A stretch of 64,000 nt of DNA, from the NCBI GenBank assembly GCA_016704895.1, contig JADIZG010000069.1, positions 62,001-126,000 on the forward strand. Direction: 5' to 3'. The stretch is from Betaproteobacteria bacterium. Its GTDB lineage: Bacteria > Pseudomonadota > Gammaproteobacteria > Burkholderiales > Casimicrobiaceae. The notes beneath the pieces were generated by a model that saw only the letters and a list, made by a program, of their open reading frames with translations, did no database searches and was not told the DNA's origin. Shown here one piece after another: positions 39,810 to 48,665 of this stretch. Within the stretch, counting starts at the first letter, position 1; every line of letters begins with the position of its first letter. Made by a program: the position numbers and the translations under genes.

Positions 39810-40394
39810 ATGACCCGACCGTTCCTCGCTTTCGCCCTCGCCGCCTCGGTGCTGGGCGCCGGCCCCGCCCTCGCCCAGAAGGTCGAGCTCGACACGACCG
39901 CGGGCAAGATCGTGCTGCAGCTCGACGCGTCCGCCGCGCCGAAGACGGTCGAGAACTTCATCGCCTACGTGAAGTCCGGCCACTACGACGGCACGCAGTT
40001 CCACCGCGTGATCCCGGGGTTCATGGTCCAGGGCGGCGGATACACGGCCGGCTACGCGCAGAAGCCGACGCGTCCGCCGGTGAAGAACGAGGCCGAGCAG
40101 GCGTCGAAGGCCGGGCTCGTCAACGCGCCCGGCACGATCGCGATGGCCCGCACGTCCGACCCGCACTCGGCCTCGTCGCAGTTCTTCATCAACGTCGGCG
40201 ACAACAAGTTCCTGAACTACCGCGAGTCGACGGTTCAGGGCTACGGCTACACGGTGTTCGGCAAGGTCGTCTCGGGCATGGACGTCGTCGAGAAGATGGC
40301 GAAGGCCCCCACCGGCGCAGGCGGACCTTTCCCGAAGGACGTGCCGGTCGAGAAGATCCTGATCAAGAGCGCGAAGGTCGTCGACGCGAAGTGA
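39810..40394 (+). CDS. ppiA: Periplasmic peptidyl-prolyl cis-trans isomerase (cyclophilin)
   Basis: Catalyses proline isomerisation in exported proteins. The 194-residue sequence has a signal peptide (FLAFALAASVLGAGPALAQ) and the cyclophilin core: FHRVIPGFMVQGGGY, MARTSDPHSASSQFFINV and GKVVSGMDVVEKM. It is followed after 32 bp by a cytoplasmic paralogue, and the two look like a tandem duplication adapted to two compartments. Confidence 0.95.
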   Translation: MTRPFLAFALAASVLGAGPALAQKVELDTTAGKIVLQLDASAAPKTVENFIAYVKSGHYDGTQFHRVIPGFMVQGGGYTAGYAQKPTRPPVKNEAEQASKAGLVNAPGTIAMARTSDPHSASSQFFINVGDNKFLNYRESTVQGYGYTVFGKVVSGMDVVEKMAKAPTGAGGPFPKDVPVEKILIKSAKVVDAK

Positions 40395-40426
40395 CCGCGC
40401 GCGCGCCCCATTCCCCGGAGAATCCG

Positions 40427-40927
40427 ATGACCCGAGTCAAGCTTGTCACCACGCACGGCGACATCGTCCTCGAGCTCGACGGCGAGAACTCGCCGGCGAC
40501 CGTCAAGAACTTCCTGCAGTACGTGCGCGACCGCCACTACGACAACACGGTGTTCCACCGCGTGATCGACGGCTTCATGATCCAGGGCGGCGGCTTCGAG
40601 CCGGGCATGAAGCAGAAGCCCGTGCGCGCGGCGATCGCGCACGAAGGCGCGAACGGCCTCAAGAACAAGCGCTACACGGTCGCTATGGCACGGACGAACG
40701 ACCCGCATTCGGCGACCGCGCAGTTCTTCATCAACATCGCCGACAACGACTTCCTCGACTTCAAGTCGCCCGGCGGCAACGGCTGGGGCTACTGCGTGTT
40801 CGGCAAGGTCGTCGAGGGCACCGACGTCGTCGACCGGATCAAGGGCGTGCCGACGGGCCGGAGCGGCTTCCACGAGAACGTCCCGACCTCCGACGTCGTG
40901 ATCCGCAGCGCCGAGGTCGTTTCCTGA
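40427..40927 (+). CDS. ppiB: Cytoplasmic peptidyl-prolyl cis-trans isomerase (cyclophilin)
   Basis: A 166-residue cyclophilin without signal peptide, starting MTRVKLVTTHGDIVLELD. Active-site blocks FHRVIDGFMIQGGGF, MARTNDPHSATAQFFINIADN and FGKVVEGTDVVDRIK are intact. CCGGAG lies 9 bp before the ATG. The preceding ppiA and following lpxH match the ppiB-lpxH order common in proteobacteria. Confidence 0.95.
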   Translation: MTRVKLVTTHGDIVLELDGENSPATVKNFLQYVRDRHYDNTVFHRVIDGFMIQGGGFEPGMKQKPVRAAIAHEGANGLKNKRYTVAMARTNDPHSATAQFFINIADNDFLDFKSPGGNGWGYCVFGKVVEGTDVVDRIKGVPTGRSGFHENVPTSDVVIRSAEVVS

Positions 40928-40976
40928 CCTGCTCCGACCGGTCCCGAGGCCCGGGAAGGTCGCCGCCGGAAGCGCG

Positions 40977-41705
40977 ATGAAGCCCGCGCTGTTCGTTTCC
41001 GATCTGCACCTCGCACCCCCGCGCCCCGCGGTCGCGACGGCGTTCCATGCCTGGGCGCGAGGGCCCGCTCGCGACGCGTGCGCCGTCTACGTGCTGGGCG
41101 ACCTGTTCGACGAGTGGATCGGCGACGAGCAGGCCGACGACCCGTTCACGCGCGAGGTCGTCGCGTCGCTGCGCGGGATCGCCGACGCGGGCGTCCCGGT
41201 CGCGGTGATGCACGGCAACCGGGATTTCCTGCTGGGCGAGCGCTTCGCGCGCGCGGCGGGGGCGAGGCTCCTCCCCGAGCGCATCGTCGTCGACGCGGGC
41301 GGCGTGCCCACGCTGCTCATGCACGGCGACGAGCTCTGCACCGACGACGCGGACTACCAGCGCTACCGCGCGTGGATCCGCGACCCGCGCCGCCAGCGTC
41401 GGATCCTCGCGCTGCCGTGGCCCGTGCGTCGCGCGTTCTCAGCGTGGCTGCGGCGCAGGAGCCGCAACGCCAACCGCACGAAGCGCGACGAGATCATGGA
41501 CGTGAACGCCTCCGCCGTCGCGCAGGCATTCCGCGACGCCGGCGTCGCGCGTCTCGTGCACGGCCACACGCACCGTCCCGCGACGCACGCGCTCGACGTC
41601 GACGGACGGCGGTGCGAGCGCCACGTGCTGCCCGACTGGCACGACCGCGCCGTCTGGCTGGAGGTCGATCCGTCCGGCGCGCGGCGGCGCGAGCTCGCGC
41701 CCTGA
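40977..41705 (+). CDS. lpxH: UDP-2,3-diacylglucosamine diphosphatase
   Basis: Hydrolyses UDP-2,3-diacylglucosamine to lipid X in lipid A synthesis at the inner membrane face. The 242-residue calcineurin-like phosphoesterase has FVSDLHL, GDLFDEWIGDE, HGNRDFLLG and HGHTHRP, giving the full dimetal set. Start ATG with GGAAG upstream. It converges on metZ with only 10 bp between stops. Confidence 0.96.
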   Translation: MKPALFVSDLHLAPPRPAVATAFHAWARGPARDACAVYVLGDLFDEWIGDEQADDPFTREVVASLRGIADAGVPVAVMHGNRDFLLGERFARAAGARLLPERIVVDAGGVPTLLMHGDELCTDDADYQRYRAWIRDPRRQRRILALPWPVRRAFSAWLRRRSRNANRTKRDEIMDVNASAVAQAFRDAGVARLVHGHTHRPATHALDVDGRRCERHVLPDWHDRAVWLEVDPSGARRRELAP

Positions 41706-41715
41706 CCGGCGCCCG

Positions 41716-42957
41716 TCAACCGAGCGCGCGTTCGACGTCCGCGATCAGGTCGGCCTCGTCCTCGATGCCGACCGACACCCGGATCAGCGATTCGGCGATG
41801 CCCATCGCCTCGCGGCGCTCGCGCCCCATCTCCCAGAAGATCGTCTGCGCCACGGGAATGGCGAGTGTCCGGTTGTCGCCGAGGTTCGACGACAGCACGA
41901 CGACGCGAAGGCGATTCAGGAACGCGAACGGATCGACGCCGTCGGCGAGCTCGAACGACATGAGCGCGCCGGCGGCGCGGAAGAGCGTCCTTGCGCGCTC
42001 GTGCTGCGCGTGCGTCGGCAGCCCCGGATAGTGGACCGCGCGCACGCTCGGGTGCGCCGCGAGGCACCGGGCGAGCGCGAGCGCGTTCGCGCACTGGCGA
42101 TCCATGCGCAGCGCGAGCGTCTCGGCACCGGCCGACAGGTGGTGCGCCTGCTCGGCCGAGAGCGTGCCGCCCCAGTCGCGCAGGCCCTTCTTGCGAATCT
42201 GCGTGACGGCCCAGAGCTTCGGGTTCGCGCCCTTGTAGGCGTCGTGGATCGCCGGGTAGCGCGTCCAGTCGAACAGCCCGGTGTCGGTGACGCTGCCGCC
42301 CAGTGCGTTGCCGTGCCCGCCGATGTACTTGGTGAGCGCGTTGACCACCAGGCTCGCGCCGACGGTCGACGGGCGGAAGAGCCACGGCGAGGTCATCGTG
42401 TTGTCGACGACGTAGACGAGCCCGTGGCGCGCGCACACCTCGCCGATGCCCGCAAGATCGGCCACCTGCGTGCGCGGATTGGCGATCGTCTCGACGAACA
42501 CGAGCCGCGTCCTCGGCGTCACCGCCGCCTCGACCGCAGCGGCGTCGGTCGCGTCGACGAACGTGACGTCGCCTCCGTGCGCCTCGAGCGTCTGGAAGAG
42601 GCTCGCCGTGTTGCCGAAGAGATACCGGCTCGCCACGACGTGATCGCCCGCGCGCGTGAGCGTCAGCATGATCGCGCCGATCGCCGCCATCCCGGTGGCG
42701 AAGCTCACCGTCGCGACGCCGCCTTCCATCGCGGTGACCTTCGTCTCCAGCGCGGCCGTCGTCGGATTGCCCTGCCGGCCATAGACGTGGCCGGGCTGCC
42801 TGCCCTGGAAGACCGCCGCGAGGTCGTGCGCGTCCTTGTAGGCGTAGGCGACCGACACGTGCAGCGGCTTGTGCAGCGCCCCGTGCTCGATCGGCGAGTC
42901 ACGGTCGGAGTGGAGGATCGCGGTCGTGAAGCCGCGCGCAGGCGTCGGAGCGGTCAT
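41716..42957 (-). CDS. metZ: O-succinylhomoserine sulfhydrylase
   Basis: PLP enzyme that makes homocysteine from O-succinylhomoserine and sulfide. The 413-residue sequence contains VYGRQGNPTTAALE, SRYLFGNTASLFQT, the VVDNTMTSPWLFRP cofactor region and the PLP-lysine block NALTKYIGGHGNALGG. It is preceded by a SAM-II-like riboswitch and a terminator, so high S-adenosylmethionine should shut it off. It ends the block running from purF, but the riboswitch promoter gives it independent control. Confidence 0.95.
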   Translation of the reverse strand: MTAPTPARGFTTAILHSDRDSPIEHGALHKPLHVSVAYAYKDAHDLAAVFQGRQPGHVYGRQGNPTTAALETKVTAMEGGVATVSFATGMAAIGAIMLTLTRAGDHVVASRYLFGNTASLFQTLEAHGGDVTFVDATDAAAVEAAVTPRTRLVFVETIANPRTQVADLAGIGEVCARHGLVYVVDNTMTSPWLFRPSTVGASLVVNALTKYIGGHGNALGGSVTDTGLFDWTRYPAIHDAYKGANPKLWAVTQIRKKGLRDWGGTLSAEQAHHLSAGAETLALRMDRQCANALALARCLAAHPSVRAVHYPGLPTHAQHERARTLFRAAGALMSFELADGVDPFAFLNRLRVVVLSSNLGDNRTLAIPVAQTIFWEMGRERREAMGIAESLIRVSVGIEDEADLIADVERALG

Positions 42958-42974
42958 GGTGTCGGTCGTGCAAA

Positions 42975-43010
42975 CAAAAAACCCGTCGAGCGTGGCCGCA
43001 GGACGGGTTT
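42975..43010 (-). terminator. Rho-independent terminator in the metZ leader
   Basis: On the minus strand, AAACCCGTC pairs with GACGGGTTT across a 14-nt loop and is followed by a T-run (GGGTTTTTTG). It lies 18 bp before the metZ ATG, so it is an attenuator and not the end of the upstream gene. The left arm ACCCG could instead pair with CGGGT of the upstream hairpin (43022-43037), a possible antiterminator. Confidence 0.85.
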
Positions 43011-43048
43011 CGTGTGCCCTGACCCGGTATCTCCGGGCTCAAGGCGAA

Positions 43049-43106
43049 CCTCGCTTTAGCGGCATTTGTTATGCGCCCGCAAGCTGAAGCTTCAAATCGG
43101 CGCGAA
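43049..43106 (-). ncRNA. SAM-II-type S-adenosylmethionine riboswitch aptamer
   Basis: Minus-strand sequence carries the SAM-II landmarks in order: P1 arm CGCGCC, then GATTT, loop with CTTGC, P1 arm GGGCGC, then AAATG, two bases, GCTAAA, and GCGAGG. CTTGC in the loop can pair with GCGAG after GCTAAA to form the H-type pseudoknot. The arrangement mirrors the crystallised metX SAM-II RNA. Genomic context (metZ) agrees. SAM-II is best known in Alphaproteobacteria. Confidence 0.85.
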
Positions 43107-43109
43107 GAA

Positions 43110-43138
43110 AGGATAACCCAACCGCGCGGCCCGGTCAA
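43110..43138 (-). promoter_or_regulatory. Sigma-70 promoter of the metZ riboswitch transcript
   Basis: TTGACC (43133-43138), 17-bp spacer, TATCCT (43110-43115). Predicted start near 43103, directly at the first paired base of the aptamer, which supports both calls. Confidence 0.75.
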
Positions 43139-43152
43139 TCCGGGCCCCTGCC

Positions 43153-43431
43153 TCAGCTCCCGCCGCCTTCGCCGCGGTCGCTCACGCCCCCGCCTGCCGC
43201 CTTCGGCGTGCCCGCCGTCGAGTTCACCACCCTGGCGCCGGCGCTCAGCGACGCCGCAACCGACGCCTCTTTCCGGAACCCGGTGTCGCCCAGCCGCTCG
43301 CGCAACGACATCGACGGCACCCGCCGCTTCGGCCGCGGGATGCGTCCCGACCTGATGTCGCGCCGCCACACGAGGATGCCGACGAACACGACCAGCGCCG
43401 CCAGCACGAAGAAGGACTCGATCGTCGTCAT
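43153..43431 (-). CDS. Small single-pass membrane protein, unknown
   Basis: 92 residues: one N-terminal membrane helix (FFVLAALVVFVGILVW), a basic cytoplasmic stretch (RRDIRSGRIPRPKRR) and a Ser/Ala/Gly-rich tail. I do not recognise a family. It lies between purF and the metZ riboswitch on the same strand, 76 bp after purF. Codon use matches its neighbours, so it is likely real, but no function can be offered. Confidence 0.55.
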   Translation of the reverse strand: MTTIESFFVLAALVVFVGILVWRRDIRSGRIPRPKRRVPSMSLRERLGDTGFRKEASVAASLSAGARVVNSTAGTPKAAGGGVSDRGEGGGS

Positions 43432-43507
43432 CGCTGCTCGCTGGCGTCCGTGTCGCTCATCGTGAGGCCGGGGTCCGCGGTGGCTTCCTGGCGACGCGTC
43501 GGGGGGG

Positions 43508-45013
43508 CTAGGCCGACGGCCCGCCGCGGTCGTCGTCGCGTCCCGGGTCGCCGCGCCCCTCGTGCCGCGTGCCGGCGAGCCGCGCGAGGTACTCGGGCGT
43601 CACGTCGCCGGTGACGTACCGGCCGTCGAAGCACGACGCCTCGAACTCCGACAGGCGCGGATTCGCGGCGCGCACCGCGGACTTGAGCGCGTCGAGTTCC
43701 TGGTAGATGAGCAGGTCCGCGCCGATCTCGCGCGAGATCTCGTCGTGCGTCCGGCCGTGGGCGACCAGCTCGTGCTGCGTCGGCATGTCGATGCCGTAGA
43801 CGTTCGGGAAGCGGACCGGGGGGCTCGCCGACGCGAAGTAGACCTTGCGCGCTCCCGCGTCGCGCGCCATCTGGACGATCTCGCGCGACGTCGTGCCGCG
43901 CACGATCGAGTCGTCGACCAGCAGCACGACCTTGCCGGCGAACTCCATGCCGATCGGGTTGAGCTTCTGGCGCACGCTCTTCTTGCGCATCGCCTGCCCC
44001 GGCATGATGAACGTCCGGCCGATGTAGCGGCTCTTGACGAAGCCCTCGCGGTAGGTGAGCGAGAGATCGTTCGCGAGCTGCATGGCGGAGGGCCGGCTCG
44101 AGTCGGGGATCGGGATCACGACGTCGACGTCCTGCGCCTCGGGCATCGCGCGGATGCGGCGCGCCAGCGCCGCGCCCATGTGGATGCGCGACTCGTAGAC
44201 GCTGGTCCCGTCGATCACGCTGTCGGGGCGCGCGAGGTAGACGAACTCGAAGATGCACGGCACGAGCCGCGGCGACTCGGCGCACTGGCGAGCGTGCATC
44301 GTCCCGGCGAAGTCGACGTAGATCGCCTCGCCCGGGTCCACGTCGCGCAGCACCCGGAAGCCGCAGGCCTCGAGCGCCACCGACTCGGACGCGACCATGT
44401 ACTCGGGACCGCCCGGCGCTTCGGCCACGCCGATCACCAGCGGCCGGATGCCGTACGGGTCGCGGAACGCGAGCATGCCGTAGCCCGCGATCATCGCGAC
44501 GATCGCGTAGGCGCCGCGGCAGCGACGGTGCACGCCGGCCACCGCCCGGAAGATCGCTTCCGGATCGAGACGGTGGTGCTGGGCGGCGCGCTCGAGCTCG
44601 AGGGCGAGCACGTTCAGCAGCACCTCGCTGTCGCTGTTCGTGTTGACGTGCCGGAAGTCGAGCTGGAACAGCTCGCGCTTCAGCGCCTCGCTGTTGGTCA
44701 GGTTGCCGTTGTGGCCGAGCGTGATGCCGAACGGCGCGTTCACGTAGAACGGCTGGCTTTCGAGGTCCGAGTACGCGCTGCCGGCGGTCGGGTACCGGCA
44801 GTGGCCGATGCCCGCGCTGCCGGTCAGGTCGCGCATGTTGCGCGTCCTGAACACGTCGCGGACGTAGCCGGGGCCCTTGTGCATGTGGAACACGTTGCCT
44901 TCGCTCGTCACGATCCCGGCCGCGTCCTGCCCCCGGTGCTGCAGGAGCATGAGCCCGTCGTAGAGGAGCTGGTTGACCGGCGCGCGCGAGACGGCGCCGA
45001 CGATGCCGCACAT
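43508..45013 (-). CDS. purF: Amidophosphoribosyltransferase
   Basis: First committed step of purine synthesis, PRPP plus glutamine to phosphoribosylamine. The 501-residue sequence begins MCGIVGAVS, so Cys2 becomes the N-terminal nucleophile after methionine removal. GHNGNLTN, HRRCRGAYAIVAMI, the PRPP loop VLLVDDSIVRGTTSREI and MPTQHELVAHG follow. It is cotranscribed with cvpA upstream, as in most proteobacteria. Confidence 0.97.
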   Translation of the reverse strand: MCGIVGAVSRAPVNQLLYDGLMLLQHRGQDAAGIVTSEGNVFHMHKGPGYVRDVFRTRNMRDLTGSAGIGHCRYPTAGSAYSDLESQPFYVNAPFGITLGHNGNLTNSEALKRELFQLDFRHVNTNSDSEVLLNVLALELERAAQHHRLDPEAIFRAVAGVHRRCRGAYAIVAMIAGYGMLAFRDPYGIRPLVIGVAEAPGGPEYMVASESVALEACGFRVLRDVDPGEAIYVDFAGTMHARQCAESPRLVPCIFEFVYLARPDSVIDGTSVYESRIHMGAALARRIRAMPEAQDVDVVIPIPDSSRPSAMQLANDLSLTYREGFVKSRYIGRTFIMPGQAMRKKSVRQKLNPIGMEFAGKVVLLVDDSIVRGTTSREIVQMARDAGARKVYFASASPPVRFPNVYGIDMPTQHELVAHGRTHDEISREIGADLLIYQELDALKSAVRAANPRLSEFEASCFDGRYVTGDVTPEYLARLAGTRHEGRGDPGRDDDRGGPSA

Positions 45014-45016
45014 GGG

Positions 45017-45552
45017 TCAGGCCTTTTCGTTGCCCTCGGCGCGACCGGCGCCGGGTCCGTGGGCGAAAAATCGAGCCGCTCCGCCCAGGCGTGGGGCAGC
45101 CAGGGCCTCAAGGCCATGGCACCCGACGTCAGCGACGGCGCGAGGAACGCATTCTGCCACCAATCGCGCTGCGCGAAGCCCGTGACGCCCGCGACGAGCG
45201 CGAACGCGACCATGAGCGCGAGTCCGCGCACGAGCCCGAACGTCGCGCCGAGCGACGCATCGACGAATCCCATGCCCGCCTTGCGCACGACCGCGCGCAA
45301 CGGCCACGCGACGAGCGCGCCGACGACGAGCGCCGCGACGAAGATCGCGACGAACGAGATCACGTAGGGGAGAAACGGCGCGTCGGGCATCGACGGGAGC
45401 GTCGCGCCGAGCGCCGGCGTGAACGCGAGCGCCGCGACGAACCCGACGACCCACGCGGCCGTGCCGATCAGCGACCGGATGACCCCGCGCGCGTAGGCGA
45501 ACAGGATCGAGATCGCGACGACGGCGATCGCGCAGACGTCGAGCGCGGTCAC
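45017..45552 (-). CDS. cvpA: CvpA family membrane protein
   Basis: Inner-membrane protein of four predicted helices, linked to colicin V production and bile or envelope stress tolerance; molecular function unclear. It starts MTALDVCAIAVVAISILFAYARG and has RSLIGTAAWVVGFVAALAF. In the reading frame it would run 106 bp into purF (to 44908). An adjacent frame ends AEGNEKA-stop at 45017, 4 bp before the purF ATG, a natural junction. One base is probably wrong after LDFSPTDP; the end given assumes this. Confidence 0.85.
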
Positions 45553-45568
45553 GGATGCGGCCCGAAGG

Positions 45569-46363
45569 TCATTTCGCCGGGACGACGATGCCGGCGTGGC
45601 CCTCGGCCTTGAGCTTGTCGCGCGACTGCGCGGCCGCCTCGCGCGTCGGGTAGGGCCCCACGCGCACGCGCCAGAGCGTGCCGCGGCTCGTCGAGATCGC
45701 CTCGGTGAACGCCGGGTAGCCCGCGCGCTTCAGCTTGTTCGACAGCGCGTTCGCGCCCTTGTCGTCGGAGAAGGCGGCGAGCTGCACGGCGAATCCCTCG
45801 CGAGTGGAGGGCGCGGTCGAATCGGGCGGCTTCGAGGGCGCCTCGGCTCTTGCCGGCGCGGGCGACTTCGCCGCGGCGGGCTCCGCTGCCTTCGCCGTGT
45901 CGGCGGCCTTCGCGCCGTTGCCGTTCGACTTCGGCGGCGCGGACGTGGCGCCTGCACCCGGCGCGAGCATCGCCTTCTCCGCGTCCGCCAGGGACTTGCG
46001 CGGTGCCGCGTCCTGCACCGGCGGCGTCGCCGGGACGGGCGCCGTGTCCGGGCGCAGCCTGCCGCGGGCCGGCCGGGACGCCGCCACCCGGAGGCTGCCG
46101 GGGGGCGCGGCCGGCGCAGGCGCCCGGGTCGCGGGCTTCGCCGCATCCTGCTTCGTCCGTCCCTCGGCGATCTTGCTGACGTACTTGCCTTCGTCGACCG
46201 GCGGGATGCGGACCGACACGTCCTCGCCCAGCGGCCGCGGCTCGCTCTCCAGCAGCATCGGCACGACGACGGCCGCGACGAGCGCGAGCACGATCGCGCC
46301 GATCAGGCGACGGCGCCCGCGGCGTTTCAGTTCGTCGAGATTGAGGTCGGCGGGCTCGGCCAT
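45569..46363 (-). CDS. SPOR-domain membrane protein (DedD-like)
   Basis: A 264-residue bitopic protein: membrane helix near 22-40 (LIGAIVLALVAAVVVPMLL), a long Ala/Pro/Lys-rich periplasmic linker and a C-terminal SPOR domain (FAVQLAAFSDDKGANALSNK ... GTLWRVRVGPYPTREAA). SPOR domains bind denuded glycans at division sites. The folC-dedD-cvpA-purF order is that of E. coli, supporting DedD. Confidence 0.9.
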   Translation of the reverse strand: MAEPADLNLDELKRRGRRRLIGAIVLALVAAVVVPMLLESEPRPLGEDVSVRIPPVDEGKYVSKIAEGRTKQDAAKPATRAPAPAAPPGSLRVAASRPARGRLRPDTAPVPATPPVQDAAPRKSLADAEKAMLAPGAGATSAPPKSNGNGAKAADTAKAAEPAAAKSPAPARAEAPSKPPDSTAPSTREGFAVQLAAFSDDKGANALSNKLKRAGYPAFTEAISTSRGTLWRVRVGPYPTREAAAQSRDKLKAEGHAGIVVPAK

Positions 46364-46381
46364 TGCCTGGGGTTCGCCCGT

Positions 46382-47677
46382 TCACCGGTCCGCCGCGAGT
46401 GCGGCGGCCACCGTGAGGAACGAACCGAAGGCGACGATTCTATCAGCCTCGCCCGCCGCGTCGACCGCCGCCCGCCAGGCGCTCGCGACGTCGGGCGCGG
46501 TGCGCACCGCCGCCGGCGGCACGCCGGCCCGCGCGAGCGCATCCTCGAGCACCTGCGCCGACGCGCCACGCGGCCCCGGGAGCGGCGCCACGGTCCAGCG
46601 ATCGACCTGCCCGCGCAGCGCGGCGACGACGCCGTCGATGTCCTTGTCCGCGAGCATCCCGACCACGGCGTGGGTCTGCGCGTGGTAGCCCATCGACGCG
46701 AGGCACGATGCGAGCGCGCGCGCCGCGTGCGGATTGTGCGCGACGTCGAGCACGCGCGTCGGACGCCCGGGCAGCACCTGGAAGCGGCCCGGAAGCTCGA
46801 CGCCGACGAGCCCGTCGCGCAGCGCGCCCGCGCTCACCGGAAGCCGGTCGCGCAGCGCGTCGATCGCCGCGATCGCGCACGCCGCGTTCCCGAGCTGGTA
46901 GGCGCCGCGCAGCGCCGGATGCGGGAGTCCGAAGCGCTCGCTGCCCGGTCCGCGGTAGCGCCACTGCGTGCCCTCGGCGGTCGCGGTGAAGTCGCGTCCC
47001 GCCACGTAGAGCCGCGCACCGACGCGCGCAGCCTCGTCGAGGAGCGATCGCGGGGGATCCGGGTCCCCGCAGATGGCGACCCGTCCCGCGCGGAAGATCC
47101 CCGCCTTCTCGCGGCCGATCGCCTCGCGCGTGTCGCCGAGGAACTCGCGGTGGTCGACGTCGACGCTCGTGACGATCGCCACGTCCGCGTCGATCGCGTT
47201 GACCGCGTCGAGGCGCCCGCCCAGGCCCACCTCGAGGACGAGCACGTCGGGCGAGCTTCGCGCGAACAGCAGGAGCGCCGCGAGCGTGCCGAACTCGAAG
47301 TAGGTGAGCGGCACCGGCGGCCCGTCGCTCGTCCGCGCGTCCTCGACCGCGTCGAACGCGGCGACCAGCGCCTCGTCGGTGGCCTCCTGCCCCGCGATGC
47401 GAACGCGCTCGTTGTAGCGCATCAGGTGCGGCGACGCGTAGAGTCCGGTCCGCCAGCCGGCGGCGCGCATCACCGCCTCGATCATTGCCGAGGTCGATCC
47501 CTTGCCGTTCGTGCCGGTGACGGTGACGACCGGGCAGGCGATCGCCGCGTCGAGCCGCGCGAGCACCGCGCGCACGCGGTCGAGCCCCATCGCGATCGCT
47601 TTCGGATGGAGCGTCTCGAGATAGGCGAGCCAGCCGGCGAGGTCGCGCGGGCGTCCCTCGCGGAGCGGTGCGGTCAA
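46382..47677 (-). CDS. folC: Dihydrofolate / folylpolyglutamate synthase
   Basis: Adds glutamate to dihydropteroate and folates. The 431-residue protein has the P-loop VTVTGTNGKGSTSAM, the SPHLMRYNERVRI substrate block, TYFEFGTLAALLLF and the C-terminal VLDVAHNPHAARAL. It is intact. Its stop is 18 bp before the SPOR gene start and it follows accD by 89 bp. Confidence 0.96.
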   Translation of the reverse strand: MTAPLREGRPRDLAGWLAYLETLHPKAIAMGLDRVRAVLARLDAAIACPVVTVTGTNGKGSTSAMIEAVMRAAGWRTGLYASPHLMRYNERVRIAGQEATDEALVAAFDAVEDARTSDGPPVPLTYFEFGTLAALLLFARSSPDVLVLEVGLGGRLDAVNAIDADVAIVTSVDVDHREFLGDTREAIGREKAGIFRAGRVAICGDPDPPRSLLDEAARVGARLYVAGRDFTATAEGTQWRYRGPGSERFGLPHPALRGAYQLGNAACAIAAIDALRDRLPVSAGALRDGLVGVELPGRFQVLPGRPTRVLDVAHNPHAARALASCLASMGYHAQTHAVVGMLADKDIDGVVAALRGQVDRWTVAPLPGPRGASAQVLEDALARAGVPPAAVRTAPDVASAWRAAVDAAGEADRIVAFGSFLTVAAALAADR

Positions 47678-47766
47678 GCGGGGATCCCGGGAGGGGCTCG
47701 TCGAGGATGCGGCGGATCGCGATGCGCCCGTCGGAGGCGAGCGGCGTCACGCCGAGCGAGCGGCGG

Positions 47767-48636
47767 TCAGGCCGTGGGCGCGGGCGCGCGCGTGAGCAGC
47801 GCGAGCAGGCGCGGCAGCTCGTCGCGCAGCGAGCGGCGGTCGACGATCATGTCGACAGCGCCCTTCTCGAGCAGGAACTCCGAACGCTGGAAGCCTTCGG
47901 GCAGCTTCTCGCGCACCGTCTGCTCGATCACGCGCGGACCGGCGAAGCCGATCAGCGCGCCGGGCTCGGCGATCACGAGATCGGCGACGAAGGCGAACGA
48001 CGCCGAGACGCCGCCCATCGTCGGATCGGTCAGCAGCGAGACGAACGGCAGCCGCGCCTTGGCGAGCTCCTGCAGCGCGGCGGTCGTCTTCGCCATCTGG
48101 AACAGCGAATTGACGCCTTCCTGCATCCGCGCGCCGCCGGAGGCGGAGATGCAGACGAACGGCACGCGGTTCTCGTAGGCGACACGCACGCCCCGGACGA
48201 AGCGCTCGCCGACAACCGACCCCATCGATCCGCCCATGAACTCGAACTCGAACGCCGCGACGACGAGCGGCACGCTCGCGATGCTTCCCTGCATCACGAC
48301 GAGCGCGTCGGTCTCTCCGGTCTCCTCGAGCGCGGCGGCGAGGCGCTCCGGATACTTCTTCTGGTCCTTGAACTTGAGCGAGTCGATCGGCAGGACCTCG
48401 GACCCGATCTCGAACCGGCCCTCGGGATCGAGCAGCTGGTCGATGCGCGCACGCGCCCCGACGCGCGAATGGTGCCCGCACTTCGGGCACACCGAGAGGT
48501 TCTTCTCGAGGTCGGTGCGGTAGAGCACCGCCTCGCACGCGGCGCACTTCACCCAGAGCCCCTCGGGCATCGCCTGCTTGCGCGACCCGGGGGTGCTCTT
48601 GATGCGCGGAGGCAGGAGCTTCTGCAGCCAACTCAT
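47767..48636 (-). CDS. accD: Acetyl-CoA carboxylase carboxyltransferase subunit beta
   Basis: Zinc-bearing subunit of the carboxyltransferase that makes malonyl-CoA. The start MSWLQKLLPP is preferred to an upstream in-frame ATG because it is the conserved N-terminus. Zinc ligands C31, C34, C50 and C53 are present, followed by GSMGSVVGE and SGGARMQEG. The 289-residue length is normal. Located between trpA and folC as in many betaproteobacteria. Confidence 0.96.
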   Translation of the reverse strand: MSWLQKLLPPRIKSTPGSRKQAMPEGLWVKCAACEAVLYRTDLEKNLSVCPKCGHHSRVGARARIDQLLDPEGRFEIGSEVLPIDSLKFKDQKKYPERLAAALEETGETDALVVMQGSIASVPLVVAAFEFEFMGGSMGSVVGERFVRGVRVAYENRVPFVCISASGGARMQEGVNSLFQMAKTTAALQELAKARLPFVSLLTDPTMGGVSASFAFVADLVIAEPGALIGFAGPRVIEQTVREKLPEGFQRSEFLLEKGAVDMIVDRRSLRDELPRLLALLTRAPAPTA

Positions 48637-48665
48637 CGTGGTGTCTCCCCGGTTGGCCCTGGCGT

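Noticed and set aside
35396..40927. A continuous 1843-codon plus-strand frame
   Set aside because: It strings together shadow text with the thioesterase and PpiB frames; the real genes have their own starts and homology.
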